Positions 1 through 11,249 of a DNA stretch of 64,000 nt are shown piece by piece. Every line of letters begins with the position of its first letter. The first letter of the stretch is position 1. The translations under genes were made by a program, and so were the position numbers. The DNA is from Sarcocystis neurona (Eukaryota > Apicomplexa > Conoidasida > Eucoccidiorida > Sarcocystidae), in NCBI GenBank assembly GCA_000727475.1, contig KL647292.1, positions 5,310,341 to 5,374,340 on the forward strand, written 5' to 3'. The notes under the pieces were generated by a model. The model was not told where the DNA came from. It made no database searches and saw only the letters and a program-made list of their open reading frames with translations.

Positions 1-799
1 TGCGCTCTACCTAACGGTTGTACCTGACCGTGTCCTACGCACGTGTACACATAGACAATGTGCATGTGTAGGTCTTACGTGTATGGACGCCTGTTCGTAT
101 ACAGGCGTACCTACGAAGACATATGGATTGAGGTGGGGAACAACGTCTTCGCTTGTCTGACAACATCTACGTTGTGGAACCCACGCGCATGTATACAACG
201 TATACGGCACGTGGGGGTGTATATGGCAGGAGCTTGTGCGTTCGGCTCTCACGAGTATCTGTATCTGTACCTAGAGGACGGATGCGATGAGCCGTGTGAC
301 CGTTGGGCCCGGCCCATGCGTAGAAAGGGTATCGCCTGCAGTTGCGCTGCAAGCACGAAAGGCATGCACCTGTAAACCCGCGTTGAATTTTCCGTTCGGA
401 CTGATCCTGCGTCTTCGTGTGTTCGGTAGAAGCAGGTGCACATACACGGTGAACGCCTCGTGCTGGGCGAAGCACCGGGGTGCGCGCCTGCCGCTCGGAG
501 AGGGGTGGAGCCTGCATGCGTGCGATGGTTTGTTCGGTTCGTGTGTGGCAGCAACAGCGCTGCAGGCGTGTCTGTGGCGCGGTACACGGTGGACTGGCAG
601 AGTTACACTTGCGTTTGTATGTCTCTGTGTCTTCGTCATCGTCGTGCTGCCCTGCTTCCCAGTGCGAGAATGAAGAAGTGTAGTTGGCAAGGATGTTGCC
701 ACTGAGAGACGCCCGGGGAAACCACTTTCGAGTTGTGACGCTCGAGACGAAGAGATTTTCTGCATATGCTGTTTGTTGTTTGCACACTTGCGCCTGCAG
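1..799. other. Probable intron or upstream non-coding sequence of the FIG4 gene
   Basis: No conserved coding segment is visible on either strand. The sequence is rich in TGTG and TATA alternations, as in the introns further along. A SAC domain needs about 300 residues before its catalytic motif, and I cannot find them here, so the first exons of the phosphatase probably lie before the window or are too short to recognise. The stretch ends at a plausible acceptor CAG at 797-799. Confidence 0.4.
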
Positions 800-3700
800 C
801 CCTATAACGTGGCGGGCCGCTGCGCTGCAATGGGGCGTCTGCCGCGTGAACTGTCTCGACTGCCTCGACCGCACGAATGACGCGCAACACGTGCTGCACC
901 AGCAGCTGCTGCTGCTGCTGCTGCGCCGTCTGCGACTGGTTCCCGCTGCTGTGACGCAGCTCGACCTTCAGGTAGAAGCTGCCCTCCCGTTGTTTTGCAC
1001 GCGGGAGTACACGCTGTTGTCTGCTGAATCACACACGCAGAGGCACCGGCAGTTGCCAGCAGTGCGCCGTGCAACTCCAACCACATACGTATGTATGCCT
1101 GCAATCGGGAATAGACCTATTTGTATGTGTGGCTACACGCCGTAGCATATATATCTTTATTTATGTACAGACTTGTACGTTCACATCTGCGGTCGGTGTA
1201 CCACAAGTGCATGTATGAGTCGCCCTGCATATTTGTGCACATGAACGGCGGATGAAATGTATGGGTACATCTTTTTTTGCGGGTGCCTGCCACAAGAGGT
1301 ACGCGTACGCATCTAAATAATTTTCACCGTCTGCCACCGACGGCTGGCCGTGCCTGCAACATCGTGGAACGCGTCAGTCGCAGAAGCAGCCCGAATGAGT
1401 GATTCGGAGCAGAAACGCAGCTAGCTAAGAAGTACAAACTGAAAAGGGGACGGAGGGAGAGAGAGAGCAAAGCGGAGGAGCAGGCGAAAGTGGAGAAGAG
1501 GGAGAAGAACAACGCGGAGAAGGCAAAGGTGAAGAAGAAGAAGAAGGAGAGAAGAGAGAAAGAAGAGGGGAATTTAAAGGACGGAAACAAAGACCTAGAA
1601 GGACAACGAGAGGGGCAATTAGGATGTGTGCGTGTGCGTGTGTCTGTGGCTGTGGCTGTGTCTGTCTGTCTCTCTCTGTCTGTGTCTGTATGGGGATGTA
1701 CAACTCCATGTAAAAAACGATGCCGTCATGAGGGGTTGTGGGAAAACAGTGCAGTGTTAGCCCGGGGGGCTTCACATGAGTATACAGGTCGTCTGTCTCA
1801 GGGGGCATGAAGCGTATACACAGGTGTATGCCTGTGTGTGTGTGTATCTATGTTTTAAGGGAGAACGGAAGGGAGAGAGACGCGTACCTACACTCTGAAG
1901 TCACGTAGTTCTTTGCCTGCCACGTACGGAGGCCAGACGGTTCTCCCTCACCTGCCTGTGGCAATGTGGATCTGGACAGTTGTGCCAAGAGGGGGAGACA
2001 GAGTGCTGGTGATGCACGCGCGCATGTGGGCCGGAGATGTCCGCAGAGGGCTCTGTGTCTAAGTAGCTTAAGCCGCGTCGCCTCCTGGACATAGCTGTTG
2101 TCGCTGCGGAGGTTTTGCCGTAGAGGTAGCAGCAGTAATCGGCAGCTCTTCGTGTATTCCGTCTGTTACCGCTGCGCGCACGTCCAAAGGGACCTCCACA
2201 CGCGTCCGTGTGTGTGTATGTATGTATGCATGTCTGCGTGGCGTGCGAGTGTGACCGGAGCTCGTGTTGCTCGAACAGACCGGCTTTCTGAGGGCATGAG
2301 CTCCACGTTCTGGCTGTACGCTGCTACTGGCTCTGTCCAAGAAGCGACACGTGCGGTTTTCTCTTTTTCCCTCAGCTTTCATCAATTCTGACGTCGCTGA
2401 TGGATGCGATGGGCGACCGCCTTGCCATGCAGTACGGGGGTAGGTACTGCTCACCGCATGCGCATAGGCTTCATCTGCGTGATACTTTTTGTTCATTTCT
2501 TCTGCTTCTTCTTCCTTTGCACGTGTGACATTCCCGCGGCTTTTTTTTCTTCTACCCGCCATTGTTGCATCTTACACAGTCGTCTCTCAGTGTACGTCAA
2601 ACTCACTGCTTCTCTCACTCTCTGCGCAAGAATCCTTGGCACTTCTCTCTCTCTGACATTCGCTTCCCCTTCGAACCGTCCGTGTCACTTCTCCTCGTAC
2701 GTCTGTCTGCCTGTCCGCCTGCTTCCCTTTCTTCCCTGTCTCGCGCGTTTTGGCCTAGCTCTTGTCTCCGTATCCTCGTCCCGCCGACCGCAGCTTTTTC
2801 TCTCTGTGTCGTCTCTCCCTCTTCTTCTTCTTCTTCCTCTTCGTCTTCTTCATCTCTAATGTCTCCCTCTCTCTCGCATGATCGGTGACACACGTGAGAT
2901 GTGAAGCAACATTGCAGGTCCTTGTGCGTGTGCATTTGTTGTTCCCAGAGTTCTGCAGCCGTATTGCCGTATATATTGTGTGTGTATATGTCTACATATA
3001 CATATATCAATATATATATATATATGTATATACATGTGTATTATGCGTAGGTTGTCTATGTGTATATACGTATATGCATACATGTGTGTACGTGTTTAAA
3101 CATTTGTGCATGTATACGTCCCTGTTTAGCGAAACAGGTATACACATGAACGTATTTACGTTTATATATAGATATATATATACATATATATATATATATA
3201 TGTGCATACTCTTTGACGTGTGTGTGTACATCCGTGTATGTCCAGACATAGCGAGAGATATATGTAGAGAGAGACGTATCCTTCTGAGTATTTATCTGTC
3301 GAGGTCTGCATTTCTACTGACGTGTGGAGTAGGTGATGCAGCGCATAGGCATGTGGCGGTCGGAGTGTTCTCTTGGTGGTGCGTCACAGGGTCCAACGCA
3401 CATAAAAAGCAGCACGTGCTAACCAGCAACGGTAACGTGACTGCTGGGGAGGAGGACGCTACCACTAGGGGCTACAACAAGAACAGCGTCGACTCTGCGA
3501 TCCCCCGATGTAACGACGGAGGCATAGGAGCAACAGCACGCACAGACGAGACAGTGGCTGAAAGGTGGCGAAGCAGCCTGCCTGTCGCGTCGTTCTTTTC
3601 TCGCAGCGACAGTTATCCGTCTCTGGCTGCTGGAGCTTCTGGGGCACCACGCAGTCGGATCGCAGCCGCAGCCGAATTTCTCTGGCAACGAGCAGTGCCA

Positions 3701-6700
3701 GGCAGGTGGTTACTCGAAGACGAGGAAGGCAGCAAGAAGCTCCTCTCTTTCGAGAGGCTTTCTTCTTCTCCGTTGTTCTTTCTTTCTCTGTCCACTTCTG
3801 TTAAGCGCAGGTATTACGCGCTGCCGCTTTGAGGCGCACGTTCACGTAGAGCGCGAGGGATGCGAACACTTGGGTGTGAGCACGCACGCATCTGGTGCAA
3901 GGATAGTTTGATTGACCCACAAGGCCGTGATGTATTAGAAGTGTGTCCCTGTGCGCCTGTGTCAGTATTGTACGACATAGCCCCCGAGTGAACTACGCGT
4001 CGCTAAGAGAGCATCTCCTTCGCACGCTCCTGCTCCTGAGCGACGGCGACAGCAGCAGAACATGAGTGTGAGTCACCCTCAGGGACAGCCGCAGCAGGTC
4101 CTGGCGGATGGACAGTCAAATTACTCGTTCCTCATCCTGCAATGTACCAGTTTGTTGCGTTGTCTTCTGTTCGACGTCACTGGCTCCTTCTCTGTTTCGG
4201 CGTGCTGCTTTCTTAATTTGCCTCAGTAGGTATTTCCTATCTAAACCAAGACTCGTCATTTTGCGCGAGCAGGAGGCTAGATTTCTAGCCGTCTCCGTTA
4301 TCCGGCCCACCCCGGTTAATTTTGATTTCCCTTTTGTTGTCAGTCTGCTGATTCATCAGCCGCGGCCAGCTTGCAATTTCGTGCTGGGATCGCCCCTGCA
4401 ATGGTGCTGTCTTCGCGCGTCTGCTGCTTGTGCCCGGTTACTTGCCCGCAGCAAAGAGTATACGTTTTCTTCTATTCGTGCTGCTATCTCACCAGCATCC
4501 CACAACAACAGTCGCCGCACCTGTATTCTGGTTGCCTCCTTCCTCCAGAACTGTGGAATACAGGCAGCAGCGCTGCGCTCTGTATGGCTTGTCACTGCTG
4601 CAGGTACAACAACGTGCTGGCCGACCGGTCGAAGCAGCAGGCGCTTAATCTGCTTCACCAGCGTTTCTCTCCTTTTGACTTTGCACGCCGCCGGGAGGCA
4701 ACACCTCCGCTCTGGGACCTGGGTGTCGATGCGTGGTGTCACCACGAGTAAGCGCTACTGCTGTCGCTCCGTCTGTCGTTGCCACCGGGACAGCACCGTA
4801 AAGGCGGGCACTCCGTCTGCCTGTAGAGTGGGTTTGCTTTGCTTTTCGAACTTTGCCTGTTGACATTTACACACACACAGGTTCACGCGTCCCACCCTTT
4901 TTTCTGCTTCGAAGAGAGCTACTAAACAGTTCTTTCTCGAGATGAAAGTTATGCATGCTTTTCACCTTTTCGTACAACGTACACCTACAAGGGTGTAACC
5001 TAATGCACAATTCATGGCATACAACTGCGGATCTGGTGTACGAATATGTATACGCAAGTGTCGATGTGCTGCATACGTGTGCAACATTGAGGCTTTTTCT
5101 TCTTCTCGCGGACTGCCAGCTCTGTGGGCTAGGCGTTGCACTGCCGGTGCGCGGCGACCGTATGCATTTTCGTTTAACTCGTTGTATCCCCGTCGCAAAG
5201 AGCTCGCGCATCCTTACGCAAAGGTCCGTGCCAAGTTGGCAGGTAGACAACTTGGTAGGGAGACGCGCGATTACAAAGCTGGACAGATGGATAAAATGCA
5301 CTTGCCCAATCAGCACACGTTTGTGTACAAGTCGCGGCGACCGCGAGGATGATTTCATCCTCTATCTGGTGGGCCATGCGTGGTGCAGCGGAAGGGATGG
5401 ACAGAAAGCGCTTTTGTGCTGTAGACAGTAACACATCTGTTACGTAAGGCACGCCTTCCTGTGCATGGGTGTCTTTGCTAGTTGCCTCTCGCTTCACCTT
5501 TTTTCGTGGACGCGCCTTCGCGTGATTAACTGCGCGTACTCCTCTCGGTGGCGGGGACTGTGGTGGCCACACGTGCTTCACACTGTGCCATACCTTTGGC
5601 CATGCGTGCCTGCGTAAGGACGCACATATACGTTTGTTGCGTTGATTTCACGGTGCGAGTGAAGCTCAGCATCTGCTGACGCTAGTTAAGTCACGTTGCG
5701 TGGGAGAATGCACGTGAAGCACGAGAGGCGGAATTTCTCTGTCTTTGCTGTCCTCTTTGCCTTTGAAGAGTCCGTCTATCGCGTCCGTGGTACTGCTACT
5801 CCTGGAATGACGGGTGCAGCCGGTGTCCGGCACCACAAATACTGCTGCACACGTGGTGCTGCTCCTCCATGGAGTCCTGTTGTTGCTTCCCACGGTGCGG
5901 CAGTCCTTCGCCACCGTGCCCGTACTCTTCTCCATGGTGTTGCGAGTTTCTTTGTTGCTTTTGTTTTGTCCGACTGGCGTTACTGGGGGCTCCGACCGCT
6001 GCCCCTGCCGTTGCCTGCAGGCCGGAGGCACGCACCGTCTTCGATCCTGGAAGCTGGTGGGTGCTCCCGTTGCAGCGATTTTTCAATGTCTGCCGGTTAG
6101 CGATCGTCGCTAAGCGCCTTCTCTGCGCGTCCTGCGACCGGTGCAGTACGCCGTACCGCAACTGTTTCTGCAGTGACACAAGCTCCTTGTGCTCCTACTT
6201 TCCTGATAGCAAATGTGTTTTGAGCATTGGCGAGGCCTGCTGCAGCTCAGTGGGTAAGAATTTGGACATCAGCAGAGAGCTGTGCTCATATAACTCGTGC
6301 TGTGCGGTGGTAACAGCAAAAGATGCAGCAGCGGCTGACGTAGCACCCGGATCACAGGGGCACGCCGCGACGGCAACGAAGGCACGAAATCAAGGTACAA
6401 CCCCTGAAGCACACACAGGAACAGCATTACTAGCCACAGCAGCAGCAACAGCCCGATCACGAGCAGAAGAACCAGGGCCACAGCCTCCAGTGGCAAACGC
6501 ACCAGCCTCTCTGAAGACGCAGCCAGGCACACCACCCGTGATGGTACCAGCAGCAGCGGTAGAAGGGAGGCCTTACGGATTACCTTCGCCTTTGGTGGCT
6601 GCGGTATCGTCTCGTCGCTGCACGCTATCTGATGGTTCTCACCAGCAGCAAGAACAGCAGGACTCTTCATCTTCGGCGGCGTGGCTACAACTGTTTGGTG

Positions 6701-9069
6701 GGCACCCTGCTTGCGTTCCCCCACCGCGCCTCTTACGCCTGATGCACACAACGCATACCAGCTGTGCTCCTGAGGGCTGCCGGTACCACTGTTGCAGCGT
6801 GAACAACGTCTTGTGCAAGGCAAGCAGTAGGGATCTGTGTGCACTTAGCTGTTGTACGAACCGGCACCAGCGGAGCACAGGAAAATACAGGGACATTTTA
6901 GACAGCAGAAACGACAGTGCCTACTCGAAAAGCTCTAACCTCCACAGTATCGGTACTGACAACGCAAAATCGGAGCGCATTAGAACACGCAACAGTTGCG
7001 AAAGACGATCTTGCCTTTCTCCTTGCCGGCTAAACTCTTATTCCGAGACGCGGAGCCGCTCTTGCTGCTACTGTTGGCATTCACAAATCAGCGGGCAGCA
7101 TTCTTGCTGTCGTTCCGACGGTATGCGCGGTTATGAACAAACAGATACGTTTAGGTCACCTAATGGGGACACCACGTACACATACGAACCGTGGCGTGAG
7201 GAGATTGATAGAGAAGCGCTAGAGATTGCTGCTGCCGCAGTTGCTTACCTAAAGGACACAATTCAAAATTGGTCTGGGAAACAATTGCACATTTCTGCGG
7301 AACAGGTAGACAACGTTTCCGTGCGAGACGGCACTCCTTCGCACGCGCACGGACGTGTAGCAGCTTATTCAGAGAGTGACTGTTGCTCTCGTTGTTTTCT
7401 CGACAAAGTGAATGGTCTTGCATTCCAGCGGACCTCCTCACTGTTGACATTTATGAGTAGTTCAAGGCCCGACCACAGCGCTCTGGAGGGGGGGCAAGGG
7501 AAGCAGTCCTCTTTCATGAGGTGCAGCCTGGCAGAGCTGTTTTTGCCTTTGTTTGTGCAGCCAATGAGCATAGTAAGAAAATTCCATAGTGACACAGCGT
7601 GTGACACAGGGACAACATCAATAGTACAAGGAAAGTGTCACAAGCTGGCGCGCCAGAGCAACCACTGGAGGGGAGAAGACATGCAAAGCTTCCACTGCAG
7701 CAGCTTCAGCGGCGGCAAGCTTAAAAGCGATGGCGATACCAGCGACTGCGGCAACTTTTGCAGTGGCAGCGATGCATTGAGCTCTAAGATCAAAAGCAGC
7801 GAGATAGCGGACGCCATCAAACACGCGGATGCAGAACTCACAAGCAGCCGTGCTGGCAGCGCAAAGTCGACGTATATTTCTCTCCACGAAGCAGAAAGTC
7901 TTTATGAAGGGGAGAGGGTCTTCTCGTGCATGTTAACTGCACCTGCCTTCGTAGCCTTTGCTTCTCGCTCTGCAGCACAGCGGCGTAAATCACCTGCGAA
8001 TTCTACGCACTTTGTGCCCGTCGGGAAGCGGCGGCAGCGACGTCTCGCGGCTACAGGATCAGCACGTGAAGAAGACTGGGTGTGGCTGTTGTCACCCTCT
8101 ACCCTGCTGCGAGTGTCTCCGCCGTCTGCCCCGCCGCCGTTTTCATCTCTTCGTGTTGCAGCGCTTTACCGTCAATCATTTATCGGCAGCTGCTGCGCAC
8201 GAGGAAACTCCCCCTTTCTGAAGAATCTCACGATGAATCGCTGCTGCGGACCAAAACGTAACGTACTGACACAACTTGGAAGCCGCTGTTTGTGCAGCAG
8301 CGCGTTCTGCGGGGCGTGTTTACCATCCTTCGCACAAACCGCCACTGCCTTTATCTCGCTGCAGAATACAAGGGCAAGAAGAGAAAAAGTACTGCATGCA
8401 CACAGTACACCTAGTCGAGTTTGGTGCGGGAGCAACCAAATTAGTCTGTGGCGAAAAGATAGCTTTTCACCTGCTGAAGTCCTAACGACAACCTACGCGG
8501 ATCCTGCCTGCACAGCGCAGGCTTCCTGGCGGCCCCCTGGAAACGTTCACCTACCGTGTGCCGCTACCCGTGTTCTCCACGACGGCAATTTGGCACCTAG
8601 GGGTACAAATCTGATAGAAGAGACAAAGACGCCGTCAGTGGTACCAGTCACGCCACCGTTGACTGCCGTACCGGTGACAACCCTGCCGCGGAGTGGGAAT
8701 GTATCGGAAACGGCGGCTATAGGAAGCGCAACGTGTTTCACGGCTGAGTGGGAACAAACACACGAAGAAACCCGCTTCACCTTGAAACCACCTGCAACAT
8801 CGGAGGATCCCGCAGGGCTTGACCTTCTGTCTGTGGCAAGTGTGCCGCGTGTACAGCCTGGACAGGTGGCATTTGTTGAGCAGCTGTTGGGACAGGAAGA
8901 AGAGTTTATGCGTCATCCCGATCGGCAGCGAGTATATGTCACTACAGTGGAGAGAACTTCGTGTCAGAGTGCCACGCCCGACCAAGGCCGCGGATGGACT
9001 GAAGCCATGCTGTTTCCTGCAAATCTGCCGCTGTCCTTCTCGGCTGGTGGCGCAGCATCTCCAGTCTAA
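800..9069 (+). CDS. FIG4: FIG4/SAC-family phosphoinositide phosphatase (5' partial)
   Basis: Proposed exons are 800-971, 2376-2439, 3390-3810, 4604-4747 and 6021-9069; all four internal junctions keep phase. Exon 1 carries the SAC catalytic motif NCLDCLDRTN, with the CX5RT residues intact. Exon 2 reads DAMGDRLAMQYGG and runs across the splice into SNAHKK, matching the FIG4 HGDxLxLQYGGSxxxH segment. Exon 4 has YNNVLADRSKQQALN and LWDLGVDAWCHH, matching the FIG4 YYSNxFxDxxRQ and LWELxxDFYLHH segments. The last exon opens with a WW-containing segment like FIG4's YTYWW. Known FIG4 proteins dephosphorylate PI(3,5)P2 on endolysosomal membranes together with PIKfyve and VAC14. Exon 3 holds an insert of roughly 120 residues, and the final exon adds about 1,000 Cys/Ser-rich residues not found in FIG4 of other lineages that I know. 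The 5' exons are missing. The donor GTATTA at 3811 is weak. The family call is firm; the tail could hide further introns. Confidence 0.8.
2990..3205. repeat. TA/TATG microsatellite in a FIG4 intron
   Basis: Two runs of TA and TATG/TGTA alternation, around 2990-3035 and 3165-3205, lie inside the intron between 2439 and 3390. They create long meaningless open frames rich in Tyr, Ile and Val on both strands. Confidence 0.8.
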
Positions 9070-9618
9070 ATCAGTCCGAGTACTGGCTCATCAACAGCGA
9101 TGATGAAGCAGTGCAGAGCGACCCGAGCGGTCCTGCAAAAAGAATTCTCTCCGCTGCAAAAGGAATTTTCTGAGCTGCAGTCTGAAAACATCCACCACTC
9201 TCCTATCGTACGTAGCGCAACACCCGTTCAAGCCATCTGCATGCATTCCGAGTCTCAGTCTGCTACGCACTGCTGCTTGGCAGTCTTTTGCAGAGCCGGA
9301 CACGTCCTCAGGTTCTCCTGCTTAGTTTCTCCGCAAGACAGGCACAAGCGTGCGCTTCTGGGTACCAGCGTGTCGCGTGGCTCTTGGTCCGTGTAACATA
9401 GTCCTCTCTTGTGCAGCAGTGCTGATGTCCATTGAGCAGGAATGCGCACGTGACTTTGTGGGTATTTGTACGTACGTGCCTCGAAAGCGTGGAAACAAGA
9501 AGAAGGCATGCGAGCTTATCTCAGCAGGCAGCAGAGTAGGCGATGTGTACGGCAGAATCGTGGGATTGACGTATAAATCTATAACGTCGTGGAGGCGCAG
9601 GTGAGGTCCAGCTGACTG

Positions 9619-9621
<3 letters not shown>

Positions 9622-9652
<31 letters not shown>
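9622..9652. repeat. (TA)n microsatellite
   Basis: An almost uninterrupted run of about 15 TA dinucleotides, followed by TGTG-rich sequence. Confidence 0.85.
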
Positions 9653-9658
<6 letters not shown>

Positions 9659-9794
9659 AACGTGTTCTTGTGTGCAGGTGCGTATGTAGGTATAGGGGTA
9701 TGAGCATGTATCCCCACAGACACGCTTGGTGAAACGGACTTGCAGACTCACGCTCAGAAGATAGCCACGTTTCACATTAGCAGCGCTGGGAGTC

Positions 9795-9945
9795 TCTAAT
9801 GCGCTGAAATGTGAAATGGTAGCTGTAAACAGGTGACCACACACGGCCTTCTGTTTGTTCTCGCACATCCTCTAATGCGCTGGAATGTGAAATGCTAGTT
9901 GTGAAGACGTGACCACATACAGGCCTAAGTTTGTTTTGGCACATA
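9795..9945. repeat. Two-copy tandem duplication, 76-bp unit
   Basis: The block beginning TCTAATGCGCTGAAATGTG at 9795 recurs at 9871, with about 15 percent substitutions. The copies abut, so this is a diverged direct duplication. No open frame spans it cleanly. Confidence 0.8.
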
Positions 9946-11115
9946 CTTGCGGACGCATAGATTTACGTGTACGTAGGTATGCGGAGGTATATGCACGTAC
10001 GTGTGTCTTCAGGCGTGGTGTGAAGGAACAGTATAAGCCGTCTCTAGAGGGGCAGGTTTTGCGAGCAAAACACAAACGTCGCACACCTTCGTGAACTGTC
10101 TCGACATATACTCATGCTGTGCAGAACAAAAGTCTGCGTAGGCTTGCGCACTGGTAAGTGTCTTAGATACATTTGTAAAAATGCGTAGAAGATTTACCAG
10201 GGCATCTGGACCTGCAGTAAACATCTCTTCAACCGCAGTTTCGGAGCAACACCTGCGAACGATCAAGAATAGTCAAGGCGGGGACACACCGTTCCACTGT
10301 TGAAAACTGTGGTTCCCTCGTACATACACCTTCTGCGGATTCGCCATACACAACCTTCAATGGCTATATTGCAGGAATCCATACACAAATGCACATGCTA
10401 TCTGCTCTGATTTTTATGCAGTCAAGACCGTTAGTCAGACAAGTGATTCTTTACTGTTGCGTTGTATGGTTAACCTACGCCGCGCTATACACAGACTTCC
10501 CAAACACATCTGCCATCGCTGTTGCATTCGGCATTCAAGTGTTTCAGATCATATTGTTCCGGTGTTAAATGTTGCCGCGGCTAAGGTGGCGAAGGCAGCA
10601 CACAGTTCAGAGGATCAACTAAGCACGTGGTTGACTTGAGCTATGTACGCGTGCAACCACGTAATTTCACCGCCACAAAGGGGCAAGAACGATGAGGGGC
10701 ACGTTTCTTAACGTAGCACAACGCGATCAAACCAGTGGCATGACTGCTTGCTCTGACGGCAGCTAAAGATCGACCATCGCCTGAGTGCTCCGTGAGGCGC
10801 TAGAGCAACTCATGGAGCAACGAGACGAGGAGCTGCACAAAACAGGTTGTAGAAGCACGAGGTGCACAGTTGAGTGGCAAAAACAACTTGTCATTCCGGG
10901 AAGCGCTCCTACCCGTGTACATATTTTGCGTAATATGTTGACCTACATCCTGCGCAGGGCGAATGTAGGAAGAACGGGAGACATCACGGGAGCAGAGGTC
11001 GCATTACATCGTCAACACAATCACGCGGGAGCGCCTCACAGAAGACGTCTATAAGACATGCCGTCTAGGCGCGTATCGTCCTTACAAATGATATGCGTAG
11101 CACCTGGAAGGACAG

Positions 11116-11249
11116 TCAACGCGGTTTTATATTCAAGATGGTATATACACTAGTAGATATAGTTGTACACTCAAAGTGTGACTCAACGCGGTTTCATATT
11201 GAAGATGGTATATACACTAGTAGATATATTTGTACACTCAAAAAGTGTG
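11116..11249. repeat. Two-copy tandem duplication, 67-bp unit
   Basis: The block beginning TCAACGCGGTTT at 11116 is repeated from 11183 with only a few changes. Both copies contain GGTATATACACTAGTAGATA. It lies in the gene-free stretch. Confidence 0.85.

Noticed and set aside
899..925. A CAG/CTG trinucleotide run that could mark an Eimeria-type homopolymer-rich genome.
   Set aside because: It is a single short run (poly-Leu in the FIG4 exon). The rest of the window lacks the dense CAG repeats of Eimeria coding regions.
2885..3832. A 315-codon plus frame across a TA/TG microsatellite.
   Set aside because: Only the part from 3390 codes (FIG4 exon). The first half is a translated intron microsatellite of Tyr/Ile/Val runs.
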